In this document: positions 25,852 through 34,410 of the stretch, piece after piece
How positions within the stretch are numbered: position 1 is the stretch's first letter
Layout of the letters: each line of letters begins with the position of its first letter
NCBI GenBank assembly: GCA_934394515.1
Contig: CAKRRU010000008.1
Span: 1 to 40,297, forward strand
Direction: 5' to 3'
DNA from: an uncultured Acetatifactor sp.
Lineage (GTDB): Bacteria; Bacillota; Clostridia; Lachnospirales; Lachnospiraceae
DNA: 40,297 nt
Translations under genes and position numbers: made by a program
Notes under the pieces: model-generated
What the model was told of the DNA's origin: nothing
What the model saw: the letters and a program-made list of their open reading frames with translations, nothing else
The model's database searches: none

Positions 25852-26955
25852 ATGAAGAAAAAGACATTAGGACTTCTGGCAGCAGTGTTGAGCGTAGCCA
25901 TGCTTGCAGGCTGCGGAGCAAAGGATACAGGAGATGGCACTGGCGCAGCGACCGGCACCGGAACGGAAAGTACCGCATTGAAGGATCTGGATGTGGACAA
26001 GTATGTGACCATTGGAGAGTACAAGGGGCTGGAAGTAGCCGTAGACAGTGTGGAAGTGGATGAAGACGAGTGGGATACCCTGGTAAATAATGTATATTAC
26101 GGCAACATTACGGCAGACAACGGCGGTATCAAAGACCGTTCGGTAGAGATCGGAGACACTGTAAATATTGATTATGAAGGCAAAAAAGACGGCGTTGCAT
26201 TTGAAGGCGGCACAGCACAGGGATATGATCTGACCATTGGATCAGGATCTTTTATTGATGGATTTGAGGATGGACTGATCGGTGTGATGCCGGGAGAAAC
26301 CGTAGATCTGGATCTGACCTTTCCGGAAGGCTACAAGAGTGAAGAACTGGCAGGACAGGCAGTGGTGTTTACCGTAACAGTGAATTACATCCAGCCTGCA
26401 CAGGATGGAGAATTAAATGATGAGATCATCAGTAATTTCGGTATTGACGGTGTCACCAATGAAGAAGAACTGCGCCAGTATGCTTATGATTATCTCAATG
26501 AAAATGCACAGCAGAATTATGAGACCAATGTACAGCAGGCAGTGATGGATGCGTTTATGGCAAATAATACCTTTACTACCGTGCCGGAAGCCCTGGTACA
26601 GAAGTATTCCGATGCAGCGGAGAGCAGCATTACTTCCATGGCATCTTCTTACGGTGTGGATGGAGATACTTTTACCCAGTATTATTATGGACAGGATCTG
26701 GATACTTTTCTGGCAACTTACTCCGAAGAGGCTGCAAAGCAGGACATCGCATTGCAGGCAGTAGCAAACCGGGAAGATCTGAACATCAGTGATGAAGAGC
26801 TGGATCAGATGTTGCAGGAGCGCGCTGCAGCGGCAGGCTATGATACGATCGAAGAATATATCGGAGAGACTTCCAAGGAAGACTACAGAGAATATTTCCT
26901 CTATGATAAGGTAATGGATTATCTGGTAGAGAACGCCAAGATTACCAACAACTAA
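25852..26955 (+). CDS. Trigger-factor-like FKBP peptidyl-prolyl isomerase lipoprotein
   Basis: The 367-residue protein has a signal peptide with lipobox LAGC (Cys21) and a Gly/Thr-rich linker. An FKBP domain follows at about residues 98-180 (VNIDYEGKKDGVAFEGG, YDLTIGSGSFIDGFEDGLIG, VDLDLTFPEGY). A long helical C-terminal part of trigger-factor type completes the protein. Ribosome-bound trigger factor has no signal peptide. This exported version lacks the ribosome-binding N-terminal domain and likely folds secreted proteins outside the membrane, as PrsA does in other Firmicutes. The role is inferred. It precedes asnS by 84 bases. Confidence 0.88.
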   Translation: MKKKTLGLLAAVLSVAMLAGCGAKDTGDGTGAATGTGTESTALKDLDVDKYVTIGEYKGLEVAVDSVEVDEDEWDTLVNNVYYGNITADNGGIKDRSVEIGDTVNIDYEGKKDGVAFEGGTAQGYDLTIGSGSFIDGFEDGLIGVMPGETVDLDLTFPEGYKSEELAGQAVVFTVTVNYIQPAQDGELNDEIISNFGIDGVTNEEELRQYAYDYLNENAQQNYETNVQQAVMDAFMANNTFTTVPEALVQKYSDAAESSITSMASSYGVDGDTFTQYYYGQDLDTFLATYSEEAAKQDIALQAVANREDLNISDEELDQMLQERAAAAGYDTIEEYIGETSKEDYREYFLYDKVMDYLVENAKITNN

Positions 26956-26975
26956 GCCTTAGAAAAAAGTAAGTG

Positions 26976-27025
26976 ACCGGCGAATAGGATGCGGGCCGGT
27001 TCAGATAGAGCACGTCGCAGCGTGC
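26976..27025 (+). promoter_or_regulatory. Paired hairpins in the short asnS leader
   Basis: Two small hairpins occur in the 84 bases before asnS: ACCGGC/GCCGGT (26976-27000) and GCACG/CGTGC (27010-27025). Neither is followed by a U-run, and the leader is too short for a T-box. Their meaning is unclear. They could be processing or stability elements. Confidence 0.3.
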
Positions 27026-27039
27026 GGATAGGAAAAGAT

Positions 27040-28431
27040 ATGGAATTAACAGACATCAGAGATCTTCACAGAGAAAAAGAATCCTACATCGGTAAAGAAG
27101 TTACCGTAGGCGGCTGGGTGAAGAACAATCGTGACTCCAAGAACTTCGGTTTCCTGGTGATCAACGACGGAACTTTTTTTGAGCCTTTGCAGGTAGTATA
27201 CGGAGACGGTCTTGCGAATTTCCAGGAAATCTGCAAGATCAACGTCGGTGCAGCAGTTGTGATCCGCGGTACCATCGTGGCTACCCCCGAGGCAAAGCAG
27301 GCATTTGAGATGCAGGCAGCAGAAGTAATCGTGGAAGGACCTTCTACTGCAGATTATCCTTTACAGAAAAAGAGACACTCCTTCGAGTATCTGCGTACCA
27401 TCTCTCACTTAAGAGCACGTACCAATACTTTCCAGGCAGTGTTCCGTGTCAGATCCCTGATTGCTTATGCAATCCACACCTTCTTCATGGAGAGAGGCTT
27501 TGTCTATGTACACACACCTCTGATCACAAGCAGTGACTGTGAGGGTGCGGGCGAAATGTTCCAGGTAACAACTCTGGATCTGGACAATGTACCCAAGACC
27601 GAGGACGGCAAAGTGGATTACACCCAGGACTTCTTCGGCAAGCCTGTAAACCTTACCGTAAGCGGACAGCTGGATGTAGAGACCTATGCTTTTGCATTTA
27701 AGAATGTATATACTTTCGGACCTACCTTCCGTGCGGAGAATTCCAATACCACCCGTCATGCGGCTGAGTTCTGGATGATCGAGCCGGAGATTTGTTTTGC
27801 TGATCTGAAGGATGATATGATCCTGGCAGAGAGCATGCTGAAATATGTGATCCGTTACGTATTGGAAAACGCACCGGAGGAGATGGCTTTCTTCAACCAG
27901 TTCGTGGATAAGGGGCTGATCGAGAGATTACAGCATGTGGTGAATTCCGATTTCGGTCATGTCACCTATACCAAGGCAATCAAGATTCTGGAAAAGCACA
28001 ACGACGAGTTCGATTATAAGGTATTCTGGGGATGCGATCTACAGACTGAGCATGAGAGATACCTGACGGAGAAGGAATTCAAGAGACCGGTATTCGTAAC
28101 CGATTATCCGAAGGAAATCAAGGCTTTCTATATGAAGCTGAACGACGACGGCAAGACCGTAGCCGCTATGGACTGTCTCGTACCCGGTATCGGCGAGATC
28201 ATCGGCGGCAGCCAGCGTGAGGACAACCTGGAGATCCTGGAGAAGCGTATGGAAGAGCTGGGACTGAACAAAGAAGATTATCAGTTCTATCTGGATCTGC
28301 GCCGCTACGGTTCCGCACGCCACGCAGGATTCGGACTGGGCTTCGAACGCTGCGTCATGTATATCACCGGAATGGGTAACATCAGAGACGTTATCCCGTT
28401 CCCCCGTACTGTAAATAACTGTGACCTGTAA
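27040..28431 (+). CDS. asnS: Asparaginyl-tRNA synthetase
   Basis: This class IIb synthetase charges tRNA-Asn. The start is the ATG at 27040, with ATAGGAAAAG upstream, giving 463 residues, the normal length. An N-terminal OB fold carries [19 protein letters not shown]. Class II motif 2 lies in [21 protein letters not shown]. Motif 3 is [22 protein letters not shown], ending IPFPRT. The open frame extends 17 codons upstream, but that part lies in the hairpin region without a binding site. Confidence 0.96.
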   Translation: MELTDIRDLHREKESYIGKEVTVGGWVKNNRDSKNFGFLVINDGTFFEPLQVVYGDGLANFQEICKINVGAAVVIRGTIVATPEAKQAFEMQAAEVIVEGPSTADYPLQKKRHSFEYLRTISHLRARTNTFQAVFRVRSLIAYAIHTFFMERGFVYVHTPLITSSDCEGAGEMFQVTTLDLDNVPKTEDGKVDYTQDFFGKPVNLTVSGQLDVETYAFAFKNVYTFGPTFRAENSNTTRHAAEFWMIEPEICFADLKDDMILAESMLKYVIRYVLENAPEEMAFFNQFVDKGLIERLQHVVNSDFGHVTYTKAIKILEKHNDEFDYKVFWGCDLQTEHERYLTEKEFKRPVFVTDYPKEIKAFYMKLNDDGKTVAAMDCLVPGIGEIIGGSQREDNLEILEKRMEELGLNKEDYQFYLDLRRYGSARHAGFGLGFERCVMYITGMGNIRDVIPFPRTVNNCDL

Positions 28432-28528
28432 TTTATTCGGAGAGATGTACATTTTGAAGGAAAGCGCCCACGGCGCAATCTTGCGAATGTGATACTCCGG
28501 ATAGCGAGTATTAAAAACGGAGTAACAT

Positions 28529-29782
28529 ATGAAGAAAAACATCACTGTCAGAAAAGTAAATAAAGCAAAGAGAAAGTGTATCTGCTATCTCCTTCTGGCA
28601 GCGGTGATGCTGTCTGCCACCGGTTCCGTCTGGGAATCTCCCGCGGAGACGGTGCAGGCGGCCCCCTCCATAAGTGAGTTACAGAACAACATCAACAATC
28701 ATCAGAACCAACTGAACAATATCAATAGCCAAATCAATTCGCTGCAGGATGAGCAGGATCTGGTGCAGGAGAAAATCGACGACCTGAATGCGGAGATCAT
28801 CAACACGATGACCAGTATCGGCATGAAGGAAGATGAGATTGCAACAAAAGAAACAGAACTTGCCGATAAGCAGGTACAGATCGACCAGACCCAGGAAGAA
28901 TATAATGTAGCGAAGGCACAGGAAGAGAAACAGCACGATGACATGATCACCAGAATGCGCATGATGTATGAGAACGATTCTTCCGAGAATTACATCAACC
29001 TGCTATTGCAGGGCGGCGGCTTAAGCGGAATGCTGAACCGCATGGACTTTGTAGAGAGTGTCTATGAATATGACCGCCAGAAATTGCAGGAATACGAAGA
29101 GACCAAAGAGCAGGTTCTGGCGCTGTGGAATCAGCTGGAAGAAGAGAAGACACAGCTGCAGGCAGATAAGGAGCAACTGGAAGCTGATAAGGCAGATCTG
29201 GAAAATCAGAAATCCGAACTGGATGTAATGCTGGCAAAGAAAAAGCAGGAGTCCGCGAACTATGATGCCGAGATTAAGAAAGCCAGACAGGAAGCTTCTG
29301 TGGCAAAAGCATTGCTGCAGCAGGAGCAGAAACAGTTGAAACAGTTGCAGGCACAGGCACAGCGTGGAAATACTGCGGCGGCGACCGGCAGTTATACCAC
29401 GACCAACTATACTTCCGCCATTGATAATGCATCCGGCAGTGATATGGGAAAACGCCTTGCCAAGTATGCCTGTCAGTATATCGGTAATCCCTATGTGGCA
29501 GGCGGAACCAGCCTGACGAACGGCGCGGACTGTTCCGGATTTACTTTCCGGGTGTACAGTGATTTCGGGTATAGTATTCCCCGGACTTCTTACGAACAGA
29601 GAAGCTGCGGTACAGGAGTGGATTACAGCAATGCACAGCCGGGAGATCTGATTTGTTATGACGGACATGTGGCTATGTACATCGGCGGAGGTCTGATCGT
29701 ACATGCCAGTACCCAGCGTACCGGTATTAAAGTCAGCAATGCTAATTATCGTCCCATTCTTGCTGTGAGACGGGTTGTGTAA
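28529..29782 (+). CDS. Secreted NlpC/P60 peptidoglycan hydrolase with coiled coil (CwlO/PcsB-like)
   Basis: The 417-residue product has a basic start and a signal peptide ending near residues 42-46 (AETVQAAPS). A coiled-coil region of about 220 residues follows, rich in Gln, Glu, Leu and Asn, then a short Ala/Thr linker. The NlpC/P60 domain starts at about residue 308. Its catalytic set is Cys335 in GADCSGFTF, His380 in DGHVAMYIG and the third His in VHAST. This architecture fits CwlO or PcsB hydrolases, whose coiled coil is held inactive until FtsEX signals. FtsEX is not in the window. A hairpin with arms ATACTC and GAGTAT (28492-28511) lies in the leader. Confidence 0.93.
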   Translation: MKKNITVRKVNKAKRKCICYLLLAAVMLSATGSVWESPAETVQAAPSISELQNNINNHQNQLNNINSQINSLQDEQDLVQEKIDDLNAEIINTMTSIGMKEDEIATKETELADKQVQIDQTQEEYNVAKAQEEKQHDDMITRMRMMYENDSSENYINLLLQGGGLSGMLNRMDFVESVYEYDRQKLQEYEETKEQVLALWNQLEEEKTQLQADKEQLEADKADLENQKSELDVMLAKKKQESANYDAEIKKARQEASVAKALLQQEQKQLKQLQAQAQRGNTAAATGSYTTTNYTSAIDNASGSDMGKRLAKYACQYIGNPYVAGGTSLTNGADCSGFTFRVYSDFGYSIPRTSYEQRSCGTGVDYSNAQPGDLICYDGHVAMYIGGGLIVHASTQRTGIKVSNANYRPILAVRRVV

Positions 29783-29805
29783 TACATTTGAATATTTGAC
29801 ATTGG

Positions 29806-29843
29806 AAAAGTCCCTGTTTTCGCGGAAAACGGGGACTTTTTTT
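29806..29843 (+). terminator. Terminator of the NlpC/P60 gene
   Basis: AAAAGTCCCTGTTTTC pairs with GAAAACGGGGACTTTT across a 3-base loop with one wobble pair, and a run of T follows. It lies 24 bases after the stop codon. Confidence 0.9.
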
Positions 29844-30090
29844 ATCTGAAAGTAATGCCCGTTGTTGAAAATAGACAAAACATATCATTGGTAAAAACGC
29901 ATATAGACAAAGCCGGAGACATTGTGTTAGGCTGTAACTGTTTAGAACGATATAGTTTCATTTCCGGAAATAAGTATTCTTAATAGACCAATCGGTCGAG
30001 ATTCCCAATTTTTTGAACAATACCTTTTATTTTTGTACGCAAATTCGAGGAAATCTGTAAAAAATATAGATTTGGAAGAATGGGGGATAA
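29844..30090. other. Non-coding stretch before the DUF5688 gene
   Basis: I see no gene in these 247 bases. A perfect 12-base palindrome, ATTTCCGGAAAT, is at 29960-29971. A GACC-AATC-GGTC near-palindrome at 29986-29997 could be a regulator site. No convincing -35/-10 pair is evident before the gene. The ribosome binding site of the next gene, GGGGGA, is at the right edge. Confidence 0.3.
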
Positions 30091-31089
30091 ATGACATACG
30101 AAGAATTTAAGAAAGAATTGTGTCGTAATGTGCAGAACATGGAGACGGCACAGAATAAAACAATACGTCTGCTGGAACAACAAAGAGTCTGCGTAGATCC
30201 GATGACGGTACATATCATGAATATAATGAATCGCTGTATGTACGGAAGAGAGAATATGCTGATCCGGGAAGATATGCTGTGTGCCCTATGGACGCTGAAG
30301 AAAAGAGAACAGATACAGCACTGGCTGGTACGACCGCTATATGAACGATATAAGTTGGAAGGCTGGCAGAGTATTCTGCCGGAGATATCGGCGGGACTTG
30401 AAGAGACGGATGAAGACAGGGATGTATTCCTTGCGGAAGATGACTTAAGCTATGCTGCGTGCAGAAGTCATATGATAATGCGACCGGTGAATTTTGACAG
30501 GCACAGGCAGGAGTTGGGAAGTGCTGTCTACCGTAAAATCGGAGATATGGCACTGGTTCTTCATCTGCTTACCTGCGAAAAGAGCAAAAGCAGTCTGACA
30601 ATACAATTATCCCGTAACAGGGTAGTGCCGTGGAAACTGACAGAGGGTCAACTGATCACAGAGGCATTCATGAATACCTGCCGGAAAATGCCGCCGAGAT
30701 TGTATCTCGGTAATGACAGGCGGACGTTTTTTCCATACATGGAAGGTGTACTTCTGCCGGAGGAGAAGGGCCGGCCGACCAGAATCGCATCATGGAATTA
30801 TGCGGAAGGCAGAAGAGGGTATCTTCTGACCACAACAGGAAGAATTAACGGTGCAATCGCTTTTTTCTATCCCGGAGTAAAGGATATCCTTGCAGAAAAA
30901 ATGGGCGGTGACTACTATGTGGTATTTCCCAGTCTGCATGAAGCAATGATCCATCCGGCAGCATGCATCAATCCCGGAGAGGTCAGAACTTCCGTACAGC
31001 ATATCAATGCGGTCTACGGGGAGGGAGAGATGCTGTCGGACAGAGTGTTCTGTTATCATAAGAACCGGAGATTATTGCAGCTGCTGTAA
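30091..31089 (+). CDS. DUF5688 family protein
   Basis: This 332-residue soluble protein has no signal peptide or membrane segment. The C-terminal 80 residues (YYVVFPSLHEAMIHPA, GEVRTSVQHINAVYGEGE, LSDRVFCYHKNRR) match the DUF5688 pattern known from gut Lachnospiraceae. The family has no known activity. The first 60 residues are helical with many Glu, Lys and Asn. A GGGGGATAA site precedes the ATG. Two small ORFs follow nearby but have their own promoters. I infer a cytoplasmic role and cannot say more. Confidence 0.75.
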   Translation: MTYEEFKKELCRNVQNMETAQNKTIRLLEQQRVCVDPMTVHIMNIMNRCMYGRENMLIREDMLCALWTLKKREQIQHWLVRPLYERYKLEGWQSILPEISAGLEETDEDRDVFLAEDDLSYAACRSHMIMRPVNFDRHRQELGSAVYRKIGDMALVLHLLTCEKSKSSLTIQLSRNRVVPWKLTEGQLITEAFMNTCRKMPPRLYLGNDRRTFFPYMEGVLLPEEKGRPTRIASWNYAEGRRGYLLTTTGRINGAIAFFYPGVKDILAEKMGGDYYVVFPSLHEAMIHPAACINPGEVRTSVQHINAVYGEGEMLSDRVFCYHKNRRLLQLL

Positions 31090-31095
31090 TAGCAC

Positions 31096-31124
31096 TTGTA
31101 AACGGAAAATAAAATCGCTATACT
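31096..31124 (+). promoter_or_regulatory. Promoter of the 49-aa ORF
   Basis: TTGTAA (31096-31101) and TATACT (31119-31124) are 17 bases apart, 30 bases before the ATG at 31155. It starts only 6 bases after the DUF5688 stop. Confidence 0.6.
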
Positions 31125-31154
31125 ATTGATAAATATAGGAAGGCGGTGGAGAGG

Positions 31155-31304
31155 ATGGAACAAATGCAAAATCAAGAATTGTGTATTTTATTGGATTCCC
31201 TACTGGCATTGCTTGAAACCAATAACACTGAAAAAGCCAAAGAAGTAATACAGAACGCAATTAAAAGAATTGATAAAGGAATGACAACCAGTACAAAAGA
31301 GTGA
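31155..31304 (+). CDS. Small 49-aa helical protein
   Basis: A strong GGTGGAGAGG site directly precedes the ATG, and a good promoter sits upstream. The product starts MEQMQNQELCILLDSLLALL and continues with charged residues (TEKAKEVIQNAIKRIDKG), a pattern for two amphipathic helices. It has no known family. The signals before it and the terminator after it make it likely to be expressed. Confidence 0.6.
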   Translation: MEQMQNQELCILLDSLLALLETNNTEKAKEVIQNAIKRIDKGMTTSTKE

Positions 31305-31310
31305 AATGAA

Positions 31311-31347
31311 AAAAGGAGAACAGCTTTTGTCAGGCTGCTCTCCTTTT
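31311..31347. terminator. Terminator between convergent small genes
   Basis: AAAAGGAGAACAGC (31311-31324) pairs with GCTGCTCTCCTTTT (31334-31347) with one mismatch. On the minus strand it is followed by a run of six T, so it best fits as the terminator of the HPr-like gene. It also stops the 49-aa gene. Confidence 0.75.
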
Positions 31348-31352
31348 GACGC

Positions 31353-31595
31353 TTATTCTACACTCGGATTTTCTATCAGGAAATTCATAAATTTCCCCTC
31401 ATCAGAGCTGTCGGAGCAGAATAACTCAAGCTCATCACCATGCTCGCCAAGCAGAGCGGCAATGGCAATATACTGGGAAAGTTTACTTTTTAAATTAAAA
31501 ATGTCACCGTCTACGGATCTTAAAGTAACATCCCCATTACAGCTGTCAACGATAGAAAGAAATTCATTTACCTGTTCGATTTTAGTTAATTTCAT
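31353..31595 (-). CDS. HPr-like small protein without the phospho-histidine
   Basis: The 80-residue protein has AAGGAGG upstream of its ATG and its own promoter. The layout (KIEQVNEFLSIVDSCNGDVTLRSVDGD, then KSKLSQYIAIAALLGEHGDELELFC) follows the HPr fold, with the LKSKLSQYIAIAAL helix placed where HPr has its Ser46 helix. No histidine sits near position 15, so it cannot be a normal PTS phosphocarrier. Such degenerate HPr-like proteins are common in Clostridia, and their role is unknown. The assignment rests on pattern, not on alignment. Confidence 0.6.
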   Translation of the reverse strand: MKLTKIEQVNEFLSIVDSCNGDVTLRSVDGDIFNLKSKLSQYIAIAALLGEHGDELELFCSDSSDEGKFMNFLIENPSVE

Positions 31596-31652
31596 AAGAA
31601 ACCTCCTTTTATGTGTGTATACAATGATTGTAAAAATAAAATGGTTACAAAC

Positions 31653-31681
31653 ATTATACTTTTTGGGAAAGGTAATTGCAA
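31653..31681 (-). promoter_or_regulatory. Promoter of the HPr-like gene
   Basis: On the minus strand TTGCAA (31676-31681) and TATAAT (complement of 31653-31658) are 17 bases apart, 58 bases before the ATG. Confidence 0.75.
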
Positions 31682-31757
31682 GAAGTTGTTTGGGTACCTG
31701 ACAGAACCGGCAGATGCATTCAGATGTTTTCCAATATGGTTTTCACACATTAACGTA

Positions 31758-31861
31758 TTGCATTGTAATGATAATAAATGTACAATAGAACTATTCAGAG
31801 ACGAGGTCATTTTCATGAAATCACGAAGCATGTCTGCATAATGAGTGTATTTATGAAAATG
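31758..31861 (+). promoter_or_regulatory. Promoter and leader stem of iorA
   Basis: TTGCAT (31758-31763) and TACAAT (31781-31786) are 17 bases apart, giving a leader of about 115 bases before the iorA ATG. Inside the leader CATTTTCAT (31808-31816) can pair with ATGAAAATG (31853-31861). Nine bases after that stem comes a run of six T, so an attenuator is possible but not convincing. Confidence 0.6.
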
Positions 31862-31907
31862 GTGTTCTGATTTTTTACGGAATATAAAGTAAAGGGAGTT
31901 ACAAGCG

Positions 31908-33710
31908 ATGGAAAACGTATATATGATGGGAAACGGAGCAATCGCACTGGGCGCACTGGCAGCGGGAGTGAATCTTGTGGCAGGATATCCCGGCACCCCG
32001 TCTTCCGAGATCATTGAGACAATTGCAAAATACCCGAAGGAAGGACGCCATATTGAGTGGTCGGTCAATGAAAAATCGGCTATGGAAGTGGCCGCCAGCG
32101 CTGCGTATGCAGGAGCCAGAAGCCTTGTGACCATGAAACAGGTGGGATTGAATGTCGCTTCGGATCCACTGATGTCACTTGCCTATGTAGGCGTCAAAGG
32201 CGGCATGGTGATCGTATCTGCGGACGATCCGGGTCCCATTTCTTCCCAGACGGAGCAGGATACCCGAAGATTTGCGGAGTTTGCCAGAATTCCGGTATTT
32301 GATCCCACTTCTCCGGAAGAAGCATTTACCATGATACAGGAAGCGTTCACTTATTCTGAAAAATATAAGACACCGGTGCTGTTCCGGCCGACGACCAGAA
32401 TCTGCCATGCCTATGCTAATATCGCAGCCCCGGACGAGATCAAAGCGCATGCCTATGAGGGATTTGTCAAGGATTCTAAAAAGTGGGTGATCTTCCCCAG
32501 ATTATCCTATGCGAACCACGCAATGATTGAAAAAAGAAATGTGGAGATCGGCGATGATTTTTCCGCAAGCGGCTTTAATGAGGTGTCTGGTTCTTCCGAA
32601 TGCAAAAAGGCTGTATTTACCGGTGGTGTCAGTTTCGCCTATGCTAAGGAAGCCCTGGCAGATCATCCGGAAATCAAACTCTGTAAGATCGGAACACCGT
32701 ATCCTTTTCCGGAAAAATTCGTACTGAAAGCATTGCAGGGTGTGGAAGAGGTCATGGTGCTGGAGGAACTTAGTCCTTACATCGAGGAAAAGCTTCTCAT
32801 GCTTTGCGGCAAGCATCAGTTAAAAGTCAAGATATACGGAAAACTTACCGGGCATGTACCGGCAAGCGGAGAGAATTCCTACGAGTTGTCACAGCAGATA
32901 TTGGGACAATTCCTGGGACTTACACTGGCAGATCCGGTAATCGATACCACAGATGCACCCCAGCTGCCGGTGCGTCCGCCCGTGTTATGCGCAGGCTGCC
33001 CGCACAGAGCATCTTTCTATGCGGTAAAGCAGGCAATGAAGGGCAAAAAGAGCTATTTTTGCGGTGATATCGGATGCTATACCCTTGGCAATGCAATGCC
33101 TCTGGATATGTGTGACACCTGCCTGTGCATGGGAGCCGGCGTTACGATGGCACAGGGATTCCACTGGGTGGATCCGGGAATGGAAGGCGCAGCATTTGCG
33201 TTTATCGGCGATTCCACATTTTTTGCCTCCGGAATCACAGGAGTAGTGAATGCGGTTTATAATGAAGCAAATATCGTAATTTGTATCCTGGATAATTCCA
33301 CGACAGCGATGACCGGTCATCAGCCGCACCCCGGAACGGGACGCAACATGATGGGTGATATCGTAGAGAAGGTAAGCATTGAGAATATTTTAAAAGGAAT
33401 CGGACTTAACTTCGTAAAAACGGTGGATCCGCTGCACATGGAAGAGGCTGTTGCAACCGTCAGAGAAGCAGCGGCCAAGAAGGGTGTGAAAGCGATTATT
33501 TTCAAGTCACCCTGCATTGCCATCGTCAAGAGCAATAAAAAGGTAGCAATCTCCGAAAAATGTATTCAGTGTGGAAAATGCATCCGTGAGATCGGCTGTC
33601 CGGCAATCGTGAAGATTGACGGCAAAGTGACGATAGACAGCAACCTGTGTACCGGCTGCAATCTCTGTGGACAGATCTGCCCGGTAGAGGCTATCAGGGT
33701 AAACGAATAA
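31908..33710 (+). CDS. iorA: Indolepyruvate ferredoxin oxidoreductase, alpha subunit
   Basis: IorA uses thiamine diphosphate to convert aryl pyruvates (indolepyruvate, phenylpyruvate, 4-hydroxyphenylpyruvate) to aryl-acetyl-CoA, passing electrons to ferredoxin. The 600 residues carry an N-terminal pyruvate-binding domain (LVAGYPGTPSSEIIETI, WSVNEKSAMEVA). The thiamine site follows (GDIGCYTLG, AFIGDSTFFASG, ILDNSTTAMTG). At the C-terminus are two 4Fe-4S motifs, CIQCGKCIREIGC and CTGCNLCGQICP. AAAGGGAG lies before the ATG. It is followed by iorB and paaK. Confidence 0.96.
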   Translation: MENVYMMGNGAIALGALAAGVNLVAGYPGTPSSEIIETIAKYPKEGRHIEWSVNEKSAMEVAASAAYAGARSLVTMKQVGLNVASDPLMSLAYVGVKGGMVIVSADDPGPISSQTEQDTRRFAEFARIPVFDPTSPEEAFTMIQEAFTYSEKYKTPVLFRPTTRICHAYANIAAPDEIKAHAYEGFVKDSKKWVIFPRLSYANHAMIEKRNVEIGDDFSASGFNEVSGSSECKKAVFTGGVSFAYAKEALADHPEIKLCKIGTPYPFPEKFVLKALQGVEEVMVLEELSPYIEEKLLMLCGKHQLKVKIYGKLTGHVPASGENSYELSQQILGQFLGLTLADPVIDTTDAPQLPVRPPVLCAGCPHRASFYAVKQAMKGKKSYFCGDIGCYTLGNAMPLDMCDTCLCMGAGVTMAQGFHWVDPGMEGAAFAFIGDSTFFASGITGVVNAVYNEANIVICILDNSTTAMTGHQPHPGTGRNMMGDIVEKVSIENILKGIGLNFVKTVDPLHMEEAVATVREAAAKKGVKAIIFKSPCIAIVKSNKKVAISEKCIQCGKCIREIGCPAIVKIDGKVTIDSNLCTGCNLCGQICPVEAIRVNE

Positions 33711-33751
33711 TGCTGTGAGTATGACAGGGAAGGAGAGATTCACCGGGAGTT

Positions 33752-33787
33752 ATGATTGCAAGCGGCGAATCGTTGATACATATATGA
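33752..33787 (+). other. Possible 11-codon leader ORF coupled to iorB
   Basis: iorB has no clear ribosome binding site of its own. A CCGGGAG site at 33742-33749 precedes an out-of-frame ATG at 33752. This encodes the 11 residues MIASGESLIHI and stops at TGA 33785-33787, overlapping the iorB ATG as ATGA. Such an arrangement could load ribosomes for iorB by reinitiation. It may be chance, since it is very short. Confidence 0.35.
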
Positions 33788-34362
33788 AAAAAGATATTTT
33801 GATATGCGGCGTGGGCGGACAGGGAACGGTCCTGGCATCAAAACTGATCGCGGCAGCCGCCATGGAAGAAGGAAATACGGTACATTCCGCCGAGACCATC
33901 GGTATGGCACAGCGAGGCGGTTCGGTAACGAGCCACGTGCGTATCGGAGAAGCGTATTCACCTTTGATCCCCAAGGGCAAGTGTGATATGATCCTGGCTT
34001 TTGAACCGGCGGAGGCAGTCAGAAATCTGCCTTATCTGAAGAAGGACGGGCTCGTGATCGTCAGTTCCGCACCGGTAAAACCGACGACGGAATCCCTGCA
34101 TGAGACGGGATATGACGGCACGGAGATGATAGCGTATCTTCGGGAAAAATGTAATGTGATCGTGGTGGATTCCGAAGCACTCTGCGCCCGTTATGGAAGC
34201 AACAAGTACCTTAACGTGATCCTGTTGGGAGTGGCTGCAGGCTCCGGTGTGCTGGGCATCTCGAAGGAAGCGGTAAAGAGGGAAATCGAGAAGAGAGTAC
34301 CGGGGAAGTATGTGGAAAATAACAGACAGGCGTTCGAAGACGGATTCGCTTATAATGTGTGA
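33784..34362 (+). CDS. iorB: Indolepyruvate ferredoxin oxidoreductase, beta subunit
   Basis: This is the gamma-domain partner of IorA. It starts MKKDILICGVGGQGTVLASKL, which matches the normal N-terminus of IorB, so I use the ATG at 33784 although the frame is open 23 codons further. The 192 residues include the conserved ETIGMAQRGGSVTSHVRIG. It starts 73 bases after iorA. Without this subunit the oxidoreductase is inactive. Confidence 0.93.
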   Translation: MKKDILICGVGGQGTVLASKLIAAAAMEEGNTVHSAETIGMAQRGGSVTSHVRIGEAYSPLIPKGKCDMILAFEPAEAVRNLPYLKKDGLVIVSSAPVKPTTESLHETGYDGTEMIAYLREKCNVIVVDSEALCARYGSNKYLNVILLGVAAGSGVLGISKEAVKREIEKRVPGKYVENNRQAFEDGFAYNV

Positions 34363-34410
34363 ATGGTATAGCAATTAAAATTATGTTACGGAAGAAAAGA
34401 GGGAAAATAC

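Noticed and set aside
26956..27039. A T-box or other riboswitch before asnS
   Set aside because: The leader is only 84 bases. It lacks the T-box sequence and a terminator U-run, and shows only two small hairpins.
28432..28528. A c-di-AMP or similar riboswitch before the NlpC/P60 gene
   Set aside because: The gap is 97 bases and holds only small hairpins (GCGCC/GGCGC and ATACTC/GAGTAT). It is too short and lacks the conserved core.
29981..30012. A tRNA-like T-arm sequence (GGTCGAGATTCCC)
   Set aside because: No acceptor stem, anticodon arm or D-arm can be built around it. No tRNA or rRNA gene was seen anywhere in the window.
31611..31841. A 76-codon plus-strand frame in the gap before iorA
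   Set aside because: It runs through the minus-strand promoter and the iorA promoter, and it has no ribosome binding site.
33715..33783. A longer iorB with a GTG start at 33715
   Set aside because: The extra 23 residues do not match the usual IorB N-terminus, and no ribosome binding site precedes that GTG.
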